Source of the DNA: Candidatus Omnitrophota bacterium
GTDB lineage: Bacteria > Omnitrophota > Omnitrophia > Omnitrophales > Aquincolibacteriaceae
Reading direction: 5' to 3'
NCBI GenBank assembly: GCA_023819025.1
Contig: JAMWDC010000001.1
Coordinates: forward strand, 1 to 25,295
Length of the DNA: 25,295 nucleotides
Part shown: piece after piece, positions 8,676 through 16,175 of the stretch
Layout of the letters: the number at the start of each line of letters is the position of its first letter
Position numbering within the stretch: position 1 is the first letter of the stretch
The notes under the pieces: generated by a model
The model's input: only the letters and a program-made list of their open reading frames with translations
What the model was told of the DNA's origin: nothing
Database searches by the model: none
Program-made: the position numbers and the translations under genes

Positions 8676-9413
8676 GTGAGGCACTATTCTTTCAAAACAT
8701 GCAGACCATTATTATGCGGTGATTCTGGTCGGCATCCATTCGCTTCCACGACACGGTTTCAAGGGGTGCTCAAAATCACAGTCATCATCGGGTTGGTATT
8801 GTTGATTTGGGCTCATCCCAGTTTCGGTAAAAGTGTCGAGGACTATTATAAGGCGGGGGTCCGATATTTAGATAAGGGTAAATATGCAAAAGCCATTCGG
8901 CAGTTTCAAAAGATTCTGCAAGAGAGGCAGGATCTCCCGCAAATTTATAATCTGATGGGTGTTGCCTATTTACGAGAGGGGAAATCCATCGAAAGCGCCG
9001 TTGGATCTTTCCAGGAGGCGGTAAGGCTCGATCCCCATTTTACGGAGGGGTATTATAATTTGGGGGTGACGTATGTGGGGCCAGGGGATAATCCTTCCTT
9101 AGCCGCGCAATATTTTGAAAAGGCTATCGAAACCAATCCAGATTTTTTTCCTGCTTATTTAGGATTGGGGTGGATTACGTTATCGATCAATAAGGATCCG
9201 GAAAAAGCCATTTTGTTATTCGAAAAAGCAATTCAATGCCCCGAAAAAAAGGCGGAGGCGTATTACGGGTTGGGCATGGCTTATGCCACGCTGGGCAAAA
9301 AAGAAATGACCCTGATGCCGATTTCAATGCTAAGGTCCATGAACCGGCTGGATCTTTCATCGATCGAGGAATCGATGATCAAGGAAAAACCCGGTCAAGG
9401 GGATGGCTCATAG
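8676..9413 (+). CDS. Exported TPR-repeat protein
   Basis: Protein of up to 245 aa with about five tetratricopeptide repeats, seen in YYKAGVRYLDKGKYAKAIRQ, YNLMGVAYLREGKSIESAVG, YYNLGVTYVGPGDNPSLAAQ and AYLGLGWITLSINKDPEKAI, plus a degenerate last repeat. A hydrophobic segment (VLKITVIIGLVLLIWAHPSFG) reads as a signal peptide or anchor. If the true start is the GTG at 8766 this peptide lies at the very N-terminus, which is more natural than the upstream GTG at 8676. Neither start has a well-spaced ribosome-binding site. TPR proteins such as PilF/PilW act as secretin pilotins or assembly scaffolds in related systems, so an assembly role is a reasonable inference. It is the last plus-strand gene before the inverted pair. 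Confidence 0.8.
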   Translation: MRHYSFKTCRPLLCGDSGRHPFASTTRFQGVLKITVIIGLVLLIWAHPSFGKSVEDYYKAGVRYLDKGKYAKAIRQFQKILQERQDLPQIYNLMGVAYLREGKSIESAVGSFQEAVRLDPHFTEGYYNLGVTYVGPGDNPSLAAQYFEKAIETNPDFFPAYLGLGWITLSINKDPEKAILLFEKAIQCPEKKAEAYYGLGMAYATLGKKEMTLMPISMLRSMNRLDLSSIEESMIKEKPGQGDGS

Positions 9414-9465
9414 CGCAGGACTGAAGATTCGAAGACTCGAGACATGCCATATTCCGGGATGGTAT

Positions 9466-9846
9466 CTAACGCGGGTTTTTCGGGGATTGATGGGCTGTGT
9501 CCTGCACCGATTGTATCGTCCTGATTTCGTGTTCCAAAAGAGCAAGCGTTTGAGCTAAGGTTTCGGTACGGTTGTTTTGTTCATTGACATAGAGGGTTAA
9601 AAGGAGGCTTAGAAAAATAAAAGCAACGAGCAGGAGGAAAAAGACAAAATTACTCGGCAGTGAAAAACCGGTTAGTTCGGAAAGAGTGACAAGGATATTT
9701 TCGTTCAGGGATAACACGAGTCCTGAAAAGGAAGCCCCGAGCCAAAACATCGAATACTTAAAGGTCATTTTTTGCCGTCGGATTAGCTCCACGACGGTCA
9801 GGAGGATTAAAAGAGAGGTGATGATGACAAAAAGTTTGGTCTGCAT
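9466..9846 (-). CDS. DUF2304 membrane protein
   Basis: 126-aa protein with three hydrophobic segments (about 4-22, 30-48 and 65-88) and a short C-terminal coiled coil (about 92-115). The layout and the motif FKYSMFWLGASFSGLVLSL match DUF2304 (PF10066). DUF2304 genes commonly sit beside GT2 polyprenol-phosphate glycosyltransferases, as here. The family has no established biochemical function; a partner or membrane-organising role for the GT2 is inference. The ATG has an AGGAG site (9852-9856) that overlaps the stop of the upstream GT2, so the two are one transcription unit. It converges on the TPR gene with 52 nt between stops. Confidence 0.85.
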   Translation of the reverse strand: MQTKLFVIITSLLILLTVVELIRRQKMTFKYSMFWLGASFSGLVLSLNENILVTLSELTGFSLPSNFVFFLLLVAFIFLSLLLTLYVNEQNNRTETLAQTLALLEHEIRTIQSVQDTAHQSPKNPR

Positions 9847-9854
9847 TTTTTCTC

Positions 9855-10562
9855 CTATTGTTTTCTTTTTAACGTGTCGATGAGAATGGCGAAGGTAACC
9901 TTGATCATGTAGTAAATGGTTGAAAAATATCGAATCGAAGAAGTCCCGCCCAGGCGTTTGCGCATGTTGACAGGGACTTCTCGAATTCGGGCTCCATACC
10001 GAGTGGCGATCTTAATGGCTTCAGGTTCCGGGAAATCGATCGGATAATAACGAGAAAAATGCTCAATGAGATGTTTGCCCGTTGCTCGAAAACCCGATGT
10101 CGGATCTGTCAAGTAGACTCTGGTAAGCCAGCCGAGGAGAACCGAGAAAAACCGGATGCCCATTCTTCGTAAAAAAGTTGATTTAAAGCGTGAGCGGTCC
10201 GACAAAAAACGGCTTCCGATACAGAGGTCGGCTTCATCGTTCAAAACCGGTGATAGAACATCTTTGAGATAGGCGGGGTCGTGTTGTGCATCTCCGTCAA
10301 TTTGGATTGCGATATCGTATCCTTTTTGATGCGCGTACTTGAAACCAGTTTGAACAGCACCACCGATGCCGAGATTATAAGGGAGTGTTACAACGTGGGC
10401 GCCGCCTTGAGACGCTTTTTGGGCTGTGTCATCGCGGGATCCGTCATTGATCACTAAGATTGTGTAATTCGGATAACGCTTTGAGATATCTTGAACCAAC
10501 CGTTTGATGACCCTGCCCTCGTTGTAGGCAGGGATCATGACGAGGATGCGCTTCTTTTGCAT
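9855..10562 (-). CDS. GT2 glycosyltransferase, polyprenol-phosphate sugar synthase-like
   Basis: 235-aa GT-A enzyme. The N-terminus VMIPAYNEG and VINDGSRDDT form the nucleotide-sugar binding site, and DGDAQHDP (D89, D91) is the metal-binding DxD. The GSRFLSDRSRF and TDPTSGFRATGK segments match the dolichol-phosphate mannose synthase/DPM1-like subgroup. There is no large C-terminal membrane domain, only a hydrophobic amphipathic end (about 212-230). The likely reaction is transfer of a hexose from a nucleotide donor to a polyprenyl phosphate on the cytoplasmic face, producing a lipid-linked sugar. It lies divergently 37 nt from the STT3 gene and is followed by DUF2304. The sugar cannot be deduced from sequence. 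No clear ribosome-binding site precedes the ATG. Confidence 0.87.
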   Translation of the reverse strand: MQKKRILVMIPAYNEGRVIKRLVQDISKRYPNYTILVINDGSRDDTAQKASQGGAHVVTLPYNLGIGGAVQTGFKYAHQKGYDIAIQIDGDAQHDPAYLKDVLSPVLNDEADLCIGSRFLSDRSRFKSTFLRRMGIRFFSVLLGWLTRVYLTDPTSGFRATGKHLIEHFSRYYPIDFPEPEAIKIATRYGARIREVPVNMRKRLGGTSSIRYFSTIYYMIKVTFAILIDTLKRKQ

Positions 10563-10599
10563 GATATTTCAATTTCGGATCATTTTGCCATAGACTTTA

Positions 10600-13305
10600 A
10601 TGATGGAAAAGGCTTCTCAGGTGATTCGGGCTGTGCGTCAGAAGATCGATGGGTTTCTATTGATGATTAAGCAGAAATTCCAAGAAGCCCATCTTGCCTA
10701 TGAAGGCTTAAACCTTCAGCAGGGATCCCCGAGATTGATTTTATTTGTTATATCCTTTTTGTTTGTAAGTAGTTACGCAATTTACTTTAGAACTTATAAG
10801 CTTCATCGATTCTTGAATTTGGAATACAACTTTACACGCACCCAAGCTGAGAAAATTGTGACCGAGAAAATGACCAAACAGCTGAGAAGCATCATCGATC
10901 TTCAATTCCCTCAGATGGCGGATCGTGAAAAATCTCTCTTAGCAGAAGAGCGCGTTAAGGCTGCAAAAAATTCCGAAAAGGATAAATTTGAAGAAGCTGT
11001 TCGGCAAACCCAAAGATCCATGGTTCCGAGCTGGTATATGACATCGTCCCCACCCCAATCACGACACTACCTCCTTGAAGCCGATCCGTATTATTATTAT
11101 TACTTCACGAAAAACCTCTGTGAAACAGGTAAACCAGGCCCACCTTTGGAACGGCGCGGTGTGGTTTTTAACCCCCTGCGGAGATTTCCGATGGGAATGT
11201 CTGAGAGCGCCCTCGGGCATTCCTATGTAGGGTACTATTGGTTTCGGGCTGCGCATTTTTTTAATTCTAAAATCGATTTGATGGAATCGCTTAATTATGT
11301 TCCCCTTATTTTGGTTGTATTGGTGATCTTTGTTTTCTTCGTTTTCTGCCGTGTTATGCAGTTGGGGCTCTTGGCAGCTTTTTTGGGGAGTCTCGCCTTG
11401 GTCGGCGCGCCCATTTTTATCCAACGCAGTCAGTTTGGGTGGTACGACACCGATCCGTACAACTATATCTTTCCCTTCAGTATTCTGGCAGTTTATTTAT
11501 GGGGAGTTGGGGGAGATAAACGATGGCTGCTAGGATCCGTTGCCGCGGGTTTTCTGACCGGGCTTTATTCTAATTTCTGGCCTGGTTGGCCGTTTATTTT
11601 TTATTACTTAAGTGTCAGTGGCTCGGTGATAGGATGTATTGTTTGGTTTTTTCGGCGAAAGTTTATGAATTCTTTTATCAAGAGCACCCTCGGATATATT
11701 CTAGCGGCTCTGTCTTTTCTCATGTTTTTTATGCCCTCGACTGTCTTATGGGCTGCACTCATGGAGCCGTTGAGGGCACTGCCATTATTTGCGAGCAAGA
11801 GCGGTGTTGTGAATTTATGGCCGAATGCACTCTTGGCCGTAGGCGAAACCAAAGAGGTCTCATTGAGAAAACTCGTGTATCTTATTGGGAATCAGCTTAC
11901 GTTGTGGTTAGCTGGGATGGGCGTTGTCCTTACCCTTGGAAGTTTTTTTGTGCGGCAGAATATTCTGTATATTAGTCAGTGGTTTCTTCTCATGGTTTTG
12001 ATTTTGCCTCTTTTGATGTTATCGCTAAATGTTGAACGTTTTACGCTTTTATTTGTCATACCCATGAGCATTTTTGTGGCGGCAGGTATTGAAAGGGCTT
12101 ATGAACTCCTTGGGCATTTATTTTGCCTCTTCATCAGAAACCGCCCCTTTCAACAAATTTTTCGAGTCATTTTGGGCGGTTCCATGCTGCTAATATTTTT
12201 ACCGGCGGCATCCATTACAGCCCATATTTCTGCTCAGATCGATCATACGATTATGAATGATACATGGTTTGATGCCTTAAGTACGATCCGTCAGAAAACC
12301 CCTCAACATTCAGTAGTTATCAGTTGGTGGCCCCCTGGACATTTTATCACTTCAGTTGCAGAAAGGGCCGTTTTTACAGACGGAGGATCCCAGCATTTGC
12401 GCGAAACCTATTGGGTGGCCAAAGGTTTGTTGGAAATGGGCGAGGACGTAGCTGTGGGAATTTTTCGAATGTTGAATATTTCGGGTGCATCTGCGACATC
12501 CTTTTTGGAATCTTTGGGATTTCCTCCCTCAAAAATAGTCGGGTTTATCCTTCAGATAGTTCCTCATTCGAAAGGAGTTGCCCTGAAGATGTTGGAGCAA
12601 TCATCCACCGGATTATCCCTGAGCCAAATGAAGCATCTTGTTGATTTGACCCATGGCAACACTCCACCACGTCCCAATTATATTTTAATGTACAATGATA
12701 TGATCGATCAGACTTTAGCCCTTACGTTTTTAGCTTACTGGGATTTTGACAAGGCCGAAGCCATCATGAAAGCACCGCGTACTTTTTTAGATTTCAAATC
12801 GTTTCCCTCTCCCTCTAAAGCGGGGCCCGTACAAAAAAAAACCAGCCTTCAACAGATCTTAGAATCTTCAGGATGCATTTTGAAGTATACCCCCGAAGCG
12901 GAGCTGGTACGGCGGGAGGGGGATAAGCTCTATTTTGGGAATGGCTTGATGGTGGATCTGACAACGATGGATTCCTACGTTGCCCTGCCTGAAAAGTTGG
13001 TGAGCGGTCGACCGATAAGCTTCTTTTACATGCAGGGTGGGCAGCTGGTTCAAAAGGAAAATGCCGGTGAACGGGTGGATGCTTCCGCGCTCTTGATCTC
13101 CCGAAACGGTCGCTATACCTCTGTAATTGCGGATCCGAAACTGATACGGTCGGTCTTGTTCCGCCTTTGGTATTTAAATGGAGCGGGGTTGAATTTTTTT
13201 AAACCGTTTTATGAAAAGGCGGATCCTGCAAATCAAACAAGGATTTTGGTTTTTGAAATCGACTGGCCGGCGTTTGAAAGATTTCAAGCCAACGAGGTAT
13301 TTTAA
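10600..13305 (+). CDS. STT3/AglB/PglB-like oligosaccharyltransferase with altered WWDYG motif
   Basis: 901-aa integral membrane protein of GT-C type. After a cytoplasmic N-terminus, TM1 is at about 46-63; many helices follow to about 549, then a periplasmic C-terminal domain (about 550-901). STT3 hallmarks: the first external-loop acidic site EADPYYYYYF (D162), the second-loop catalytic WYDTDPYN (D283, D285; PglB has YYDTD), a fifth-loop glutamate in AVGETKEVS (E416, place of the SVSE/TIXE motif), and the acceptor-binding motif VISWWPPGHFI (W576-G580) where the family has WWDYG. An insertion of roughly 95 charged, helical residues separates TM1 from D162. The expected role is en bloc transfer of a lipid-linked glycan to protein in the periplasm. 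It sits between pseudopilus genes and divergent from a GT2. No ribosome-binding site is visible before the ATG. The fold call is strong; activity and acceptor rule are uncertain. Confidence 0.85.
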   Translation: MMEKASQVIRAVRQKIDGFLLMIKQKFQEAHLAYEGLNLQQGSPRLILFVISFLFVSSYAIYFRTYKLHRFLNLEYNFTRTQAEKIVTEKMTKQLRSIIDLQFPQMADREKSLLAEERVKAAKNSEKDKFEEAVRQTQRSMVPSWYMTSSPPQSRHYLLEADPYYYYYFTKNLCETGKPGPPLERRGVVFNPLRRFPMGMSESALGHSYVGYYWFRAAHFFNSKIDLMESLNYVPLILVVLVIFVFFVFCRVMQLGLLAAFLGSLALVGAPIFIQRSQFGWYDTDPYNYIFPFSILAVYLWGVGGDKRWLLGSVAAGFLTGLYSNFWPGWPFIFYYLSVSGSVIGCIVWFFRRKFMNSFIKSTLGYILAALSFLMFFMPSTVLWAALMEPLRALPLFASKSGVVNLWPNALLAVGETKEVSLRKLVYLIGNQLTLWLAGMGVVLTLGSFFVRQNILYISQWFLLMVLILPLLMLSLNVERFTLLFVIPMSIFVAAGIERAYELLGHLFCLFIRNRPFQQIFRVILGGSMLLIFLPAASITAHISAQIDHTIMNDTWFDALSTIRQKTPQHSVVISWWPPGHFITSVAERAVFTDGGSQHLRETYWVAKGLLEMGEDVAVGIFRMLNISGASATSFLESLGFPPSKIVGFILQIVPHSKGVALKMLEQSSTGLSLSQMKHLVDLTHGNTPPRPNYILMYNDMIDQTLALTFLAYWDFDKAEAIMKAPRTFLDFKSFPSPSKAGPVQKKTSLQQILESSGCILKYTPEAELVRREGDKLYFGNGLMVDLTTMDSYVALPEKLVSGRPISFFYMQGGQLVQKENAGERVDASALLISRNGRYTSVIADPKLIRSVLFRLWYLNGAGLNFFKPFYEKADPANQTRILVFEIDWPAFERFQANEVF

Positions 13306-13326
13306 CGATGCGTTACCCCAAAAGTT

Positions 13327-13332
13327 AAGGAG
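13327..13332 (+). promoter_or_regulatory. Ribosome-binding site of the small coiled-coil gene
   Basis: A full AAGGAG lies 8 nt before the ATG at 13341, choosing it over the TTG one codon earlier. It is one of the strongest such sites in the plus block and supports real translation of this short gene. Confidence 0.7.
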
Positions 13333-13340
13333 AACGATTG

Positions 13341-13670
13341 ATGGAGATTCGAGTCAGCATTCGAGGAGGCATATTCGCATGTGGCTTGTCAATCATGTTT
13401 CTGACGGGTTCATTGCAGGCACAGGAGGATACGGGAGTCAAGAAACATGGGGTGGTTTATAATATTGCTGAAGATCGAGAACTGGAAAAAATCGGCGGGA
13501 TTTATGAACCCGAAGGCCTGGATAAGTATGTAAAAAGAAAATTTGACATGGTTCTCCAGAAAATGGACGATTTGGATGCAAGGATGACGAACGTTGAAAA
13601 AGAACTTGGAATTTTGCAATCAAAATTGGACACGGCTTTAAACCAAGATCAAAAAAAAATCAAACACTAA
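13341..13670 (+). CDS. Small exported coiled-coil protein, unknown function
   Basis: 109 aa. The N-terminus has basic residues, a hydrophobic core (GGIFACGLSIMFLTGS) and a likely cleavage after SLQA, so it should be exported. The mature part begins with a short region (KHGVVYNIAEDRELEKIGGIYEPEG), then the C-terminal half (about 62-105) is a heptad-like coiled coil (VLQKMDDLDARMTNVEKELG). I do not recognise a family. It lies 35 nt after the STT3 gene and 85 nt before gspK, in one direction, so it is probably co-expressed with the pseudopilus genes. A periplasmic adaptor between the glycosylation and pseudopilus parts is possible but unproven. It contains no N-X-S/T sequon. Confidence 0.75.
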   Translation: MEIRVSIRGGIFACGLSIMFLTGSLQAQEDTGVKKHGVVYNIAEDRELEKIGGIYEPEGLDKYVKRKFDMVLQKMDDLDARMTNVEKELGILQSKLDTALNQDQKKIKH

Positions 13671-13755
13671 TCAGCCGATAGCGGATTCCATGGTCAAAAT
13701 GCCACGACCTGTCGGGGCGGGGTACGGCAGTTTGTATGATTGAGAAATTCCTTCG

Positions 13756-14805
13756 ATGATATTCTTTCACAACGGTAAGGGCAGTATTCTGATTCTGACC
13801 CTTTGGGTTCTTACGCTACTCAGTGTCTTTGTTGTTTCCGTTGGGTACTCAACGCGCCAGAGGTTGCGGAAGTTGCAGCACCTTGAAAACCGCGAAACGT
13901 TGCGCACCGTCGCCGATGCAGGCGTTCGGCAGGCTATTTATTTTGTGAACGCGACTCAAGGCAGACCTTTCACGCCGCATGGCTTTAGTGACCGACCGTC
14001 TCGAGGGGTAGCAAATTTCCAAGATGTCCTGATCGGGGATGCTATGTTTTCAGTGATTGTACTTGATGGTTCATTGGCCCCGGAGAAATCCCGCGATTCA
14101 GCTCACAGTTTCCGCTACGGAGTCGTTGATGAAGAGCGGAAGATTCATCTCAACCAAACTAACTCACCCCAGATTCTGAAGCGCCTCTTCCAACTTGCAG
14201 CGGGTTTAAATGAGGTTGATGCTCATACGATTGCTGTTTCCATACTGGATTGGCGGGACGAAGATGACTTTCCCTATGATCGAGGTGCCGAAAGCTTTTA
14301 TTACAAAAGCCGTAAGCCGCCCTATATCCCTAAAAATGCCGACTTTAATTCTCTGGAAGAGTTGTTGCTGGTTCGAGGTGTCTCCCCAGAGATCTATCGA
14401 AAGGTCCTTCCCTATCTCACCTTGGATAGTTCGGGAAAGATCAATATCAATACGGCGTCGCGTGTGGTGTTGGAAGCTGTGGGTTTTAGTGAGTCACTCA
14501 CATCAAAAATATGGCGTTATCGCGCTGGGAAAGACACCCGCGAAGGAACCCGGGACGACAAGTTTTTTAAAGATCTATCGACCGTAGCCGATAATATATC
14601 AGGTATATATTACTTAACGGATGATGAAAGGGGCAGTTTGGAAAGTTTTATCGGTTCGGGAATGATCATCGTTCGATCAGAAAATTTCTCGATTCATAGT
14701 ATCGCCCGATTTAAAAATCGGGCGAATCCGACATTGACCATTCATTGTGTTGTGACGCTTGATGGTCGGATCAAGCGATGGCAGGAATATTTTAACGTGG
14801 CCTAG
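13756..14805 (+). CDS. gspK: GspK minor pseudopilin
   Basis: 349-aa pseudopilin, the largest of the set as expected for GspK, which tips the pseudopilus. The leader MIFFHNGKG is cleaved before SILILTLWVLTLLSVFVVSV; as usual for GspK there is no Glu at +5. Family segments are visible: YGVVDEERKIHLN (about 121-133), LDWRDEDD (164-171), and KININTASRVVLEAVG (228-243) in the SAM-like helical domain. It is separated from the other pseudopilin genes by about 7.4 kb. The protein carries four N-X-S/T sequons (N65, N133, N280, N310), whereas mature G, I and J have none. The ribosome-binding site is weak (GAGAAA). Confidence 0.9.
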   Translation: MIFFHNGKGSILILTLWVLTLLSVFVVSVGYSTRQRLRKLQHLENRETLRTVADAGVRQAIYFVNATQGRPFTPHGFSDRPSRGVANFQDVLIGDAMFSVIVLDGSLAPEKSRDSAHSFRYGVVDEERKIHLNQTNSPQILKRLFQLAAGLNEVDAHTIAVSILDWRDEDDFPYDRGAESFYYKSRKPPYIPKNADFNSLEELLLVRGVSPEIYRKVLPYLTLDSSGKININTASRVVLEAVGFSESLTSKIWRYRAGKDTREGTRDDKFFKDLSTVADNISGIYYLTDDERGSLESFIGSGMIIVRSENFSIHSIARFKNRANPTLTIHCVVTLDGRIKRWQEYFNVA

Positions 14806-14837
14806 CTTTCTCTTTTAATCCATTGAATTAAGATCGA

Positions 14838-16052
14838 GTGTGGTTTAAGTTCAGTGCACCAAGTGCATCAATGACCCGATCCGGTATGATGATGAGTGGG
14901 AAACTCTTATTAATATTGATGGTTGTCGGATGTTTGTCTTTTGGGATTTGGCTTTTACCTATTTTCGCACAGGATGCAGGTCCCTCGTTCGATATTCTCG
15001 AAGAACTCAAACTTTATTCCAAGGCCTTGGGTGCTATTGTGCAAGGTTATGTCGAAGACAAAAACCCACGGGAACTATTCTACGATTCTGTGAGAGGGAT
15101 GTTGAAATCTCTTGATGAATACTGTGAGTTTTTCAGCCCCGATCAGTACGAGCTTGTCAAAATCAGCATGAAGGGGGAATACTCAGGGATCGGGGCCAAA
15201 ATCGAAATTGTCGATCACTATCCCTCCATCGCTGAACTCAAGCCGGATAGCGCGGCGATGAAGGCTGGCTTAGAGGTTCACGACCGCATTCTCAAAGTGG
15301 ATGGCGTGTCGATGATGGATAAAGCCGTCGGGGATGTTTCTTCGCTTCTCCGGGGCGATGTTGACACAGCCTTAGTCTTGACAATTTTTCGGGAGGCAAC
15401 TCAAAAAACATTTGATGTAAAGATTATCCGCGAAAAAGTTGTTCTTGAAGCAGTCAAGGATGTTAGGATGGTTGGACGCGCTTTGGGGTATATGAGAATT
15501 TCCGAGTTTCAGGAAAAAACTGCCGAACAAGCGAAAAAGGCCTTAAGGAAGCTTCACGGAAAGAAAATGGGTGCTTTAATTTTAGACCTCCGGGGAAATA
15601 TTGGGGGTTTGCTTCCGGAAGCGATCGAACTCGCCGAACTCTTCTTACCGGACGGAGTCAAAATCGTTACGGTGAAAAGCAAAATTCCGGAACAGCGGAA
15701 TGAGTATTATTCTAAGGCCAAAGAAGTCGAGCCGTTTTATCCCATGATTATTTTGGTCAACGAGGCAACGGCAAGCGCATCTGAAATATTTACAGGGGCG
15801 ATGCAGGATCACGGCCGTGCCAAGGTGATTGGTACTAAAACATACGGCAAGGCCTCGGTCCAGTCCGTGATTCCATTAGACGAGAAATCGGCCATGAAGA
15901 TAACAACAGCGCGCTATATTACGCCGAATGGACGCATCATCGATAAGGTCGGGATTGTGCCTGATGAGGTGATTGAAAATAAACCAGCCGGCACACCCGG
16001 TTATGACGTACAAACCAGTCGTGCCCTGGAGCTGTTTCAACAATACATTTAG
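14838..16052 (+). CDS. S41-family C-terminal processing protease (CtpA-like)
   Basis: Periplasmic serine protease of 404 aa from the GTG. An N-terminal signal or anchor (SGKLLLILMVVGCLSFGIWL) is followed by the CtpA N-domain (YDSVRGMLKSLDEYCEFFSP), a PDZ domain (about 115-200) and the S41 core. The Ser-Lys dyad is S313 in NEATASASE and K338 in KTYGKASVQ, with the typical spacing of 25 residues. It normally trims or degrades proteins with free C-termini in the envelope. In this operon it may process secreted or pseudopilus proteins (inference). Start choice is uncertain: in-frame ATGs at 14871, 14886, 14889 and 14892 also place the hydrophobic segment near the N-terminus, and none has a clear ribosome-binding site. 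It begins 32 nt after gspK. Confidence 0.92.
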   Translation: MWFKFSAPSASMTRSGMMMSGKLLLILMVVGCLSFGIWLLPIFAQDAGPSFDILEELKLYSKALGAIVQGYVEDKNPRELFYDSVRGMLKSLDEYCEFFSPDQYELVKISMKGEYSGIGAKIEIVDHYPSIAELKPDSAAMKAGLEVHDRILKVDGVSMMDKAVGDVSSLLRGDVDTALVLTIFREATQKTFDVKIIREKVVLEAVKDVRMVGRALGYMRISEFQEKTAEQAKKALRKLHGKKMGALILDLRGNIGGLLPEAIELAELFLPDGVKIVTVKSKIPEQRNEYYSKAKEVEPFYPMIILVNEATASASEIFTGAMQDHGRAKVIGTKTYGKASVQSVIPLDEKSAMKITTARYITPNGRIIDKVGIVPDEVIENKPAGTPGYDVQTSRALELFQQYI

Positions 16053-16165
16053 GGTCTCTAAGACTTGTAGCAAGTTGAGCCTGGGGAGAGATGTAGAGTG
16101 CTGTTGATGTTAAAAAAGTGGGGTTTGTTGAATTTTTTTTGATTGCAAACATAGCAACACATAGA

Positions 16166-16171
16166 GAGGTG
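16166..16171 (+). promoter_or_regulatory. Ribosome-binding site of the last plus-strand gene
   Basis: GAGGTG lies 4 nt before the ATG at 16176. The 123 nt after the protease stop are otherwise without a clear signal; they include a T8 run (16133-16140) and no convincing promoter. Confidence 0.6.
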
Positions 16172-16175
16172 AAAT

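Noticed and set aside
8337..8684. 115-codon minus-strand frame opposite the acidic tail of the PilO-like gene
   Set aside because: Its Ser/Ala-rich translation mirrors the low-complexity Glu/Ala/Ser tail on the plus strand; no signal supports translation.
9444..9480. Weak hairpin (ATGCCAT...ATGGTAT) between the TPR gene and DUF2304, with T5 at 9476-9480, as a terminator
   Set aside because: The stem is about 7 bp with a wobble, and the T run is 10 nt away inside the convergent coding sequence, so it does not meet the usual layout.
16062..16080. Small hairpin ACTTG-TAG-CAAGT after the protease gene as a terminator
   Set aside because: It has only a 5-bp stem and no T run directly after it, so transcription probably continues into the next gene.
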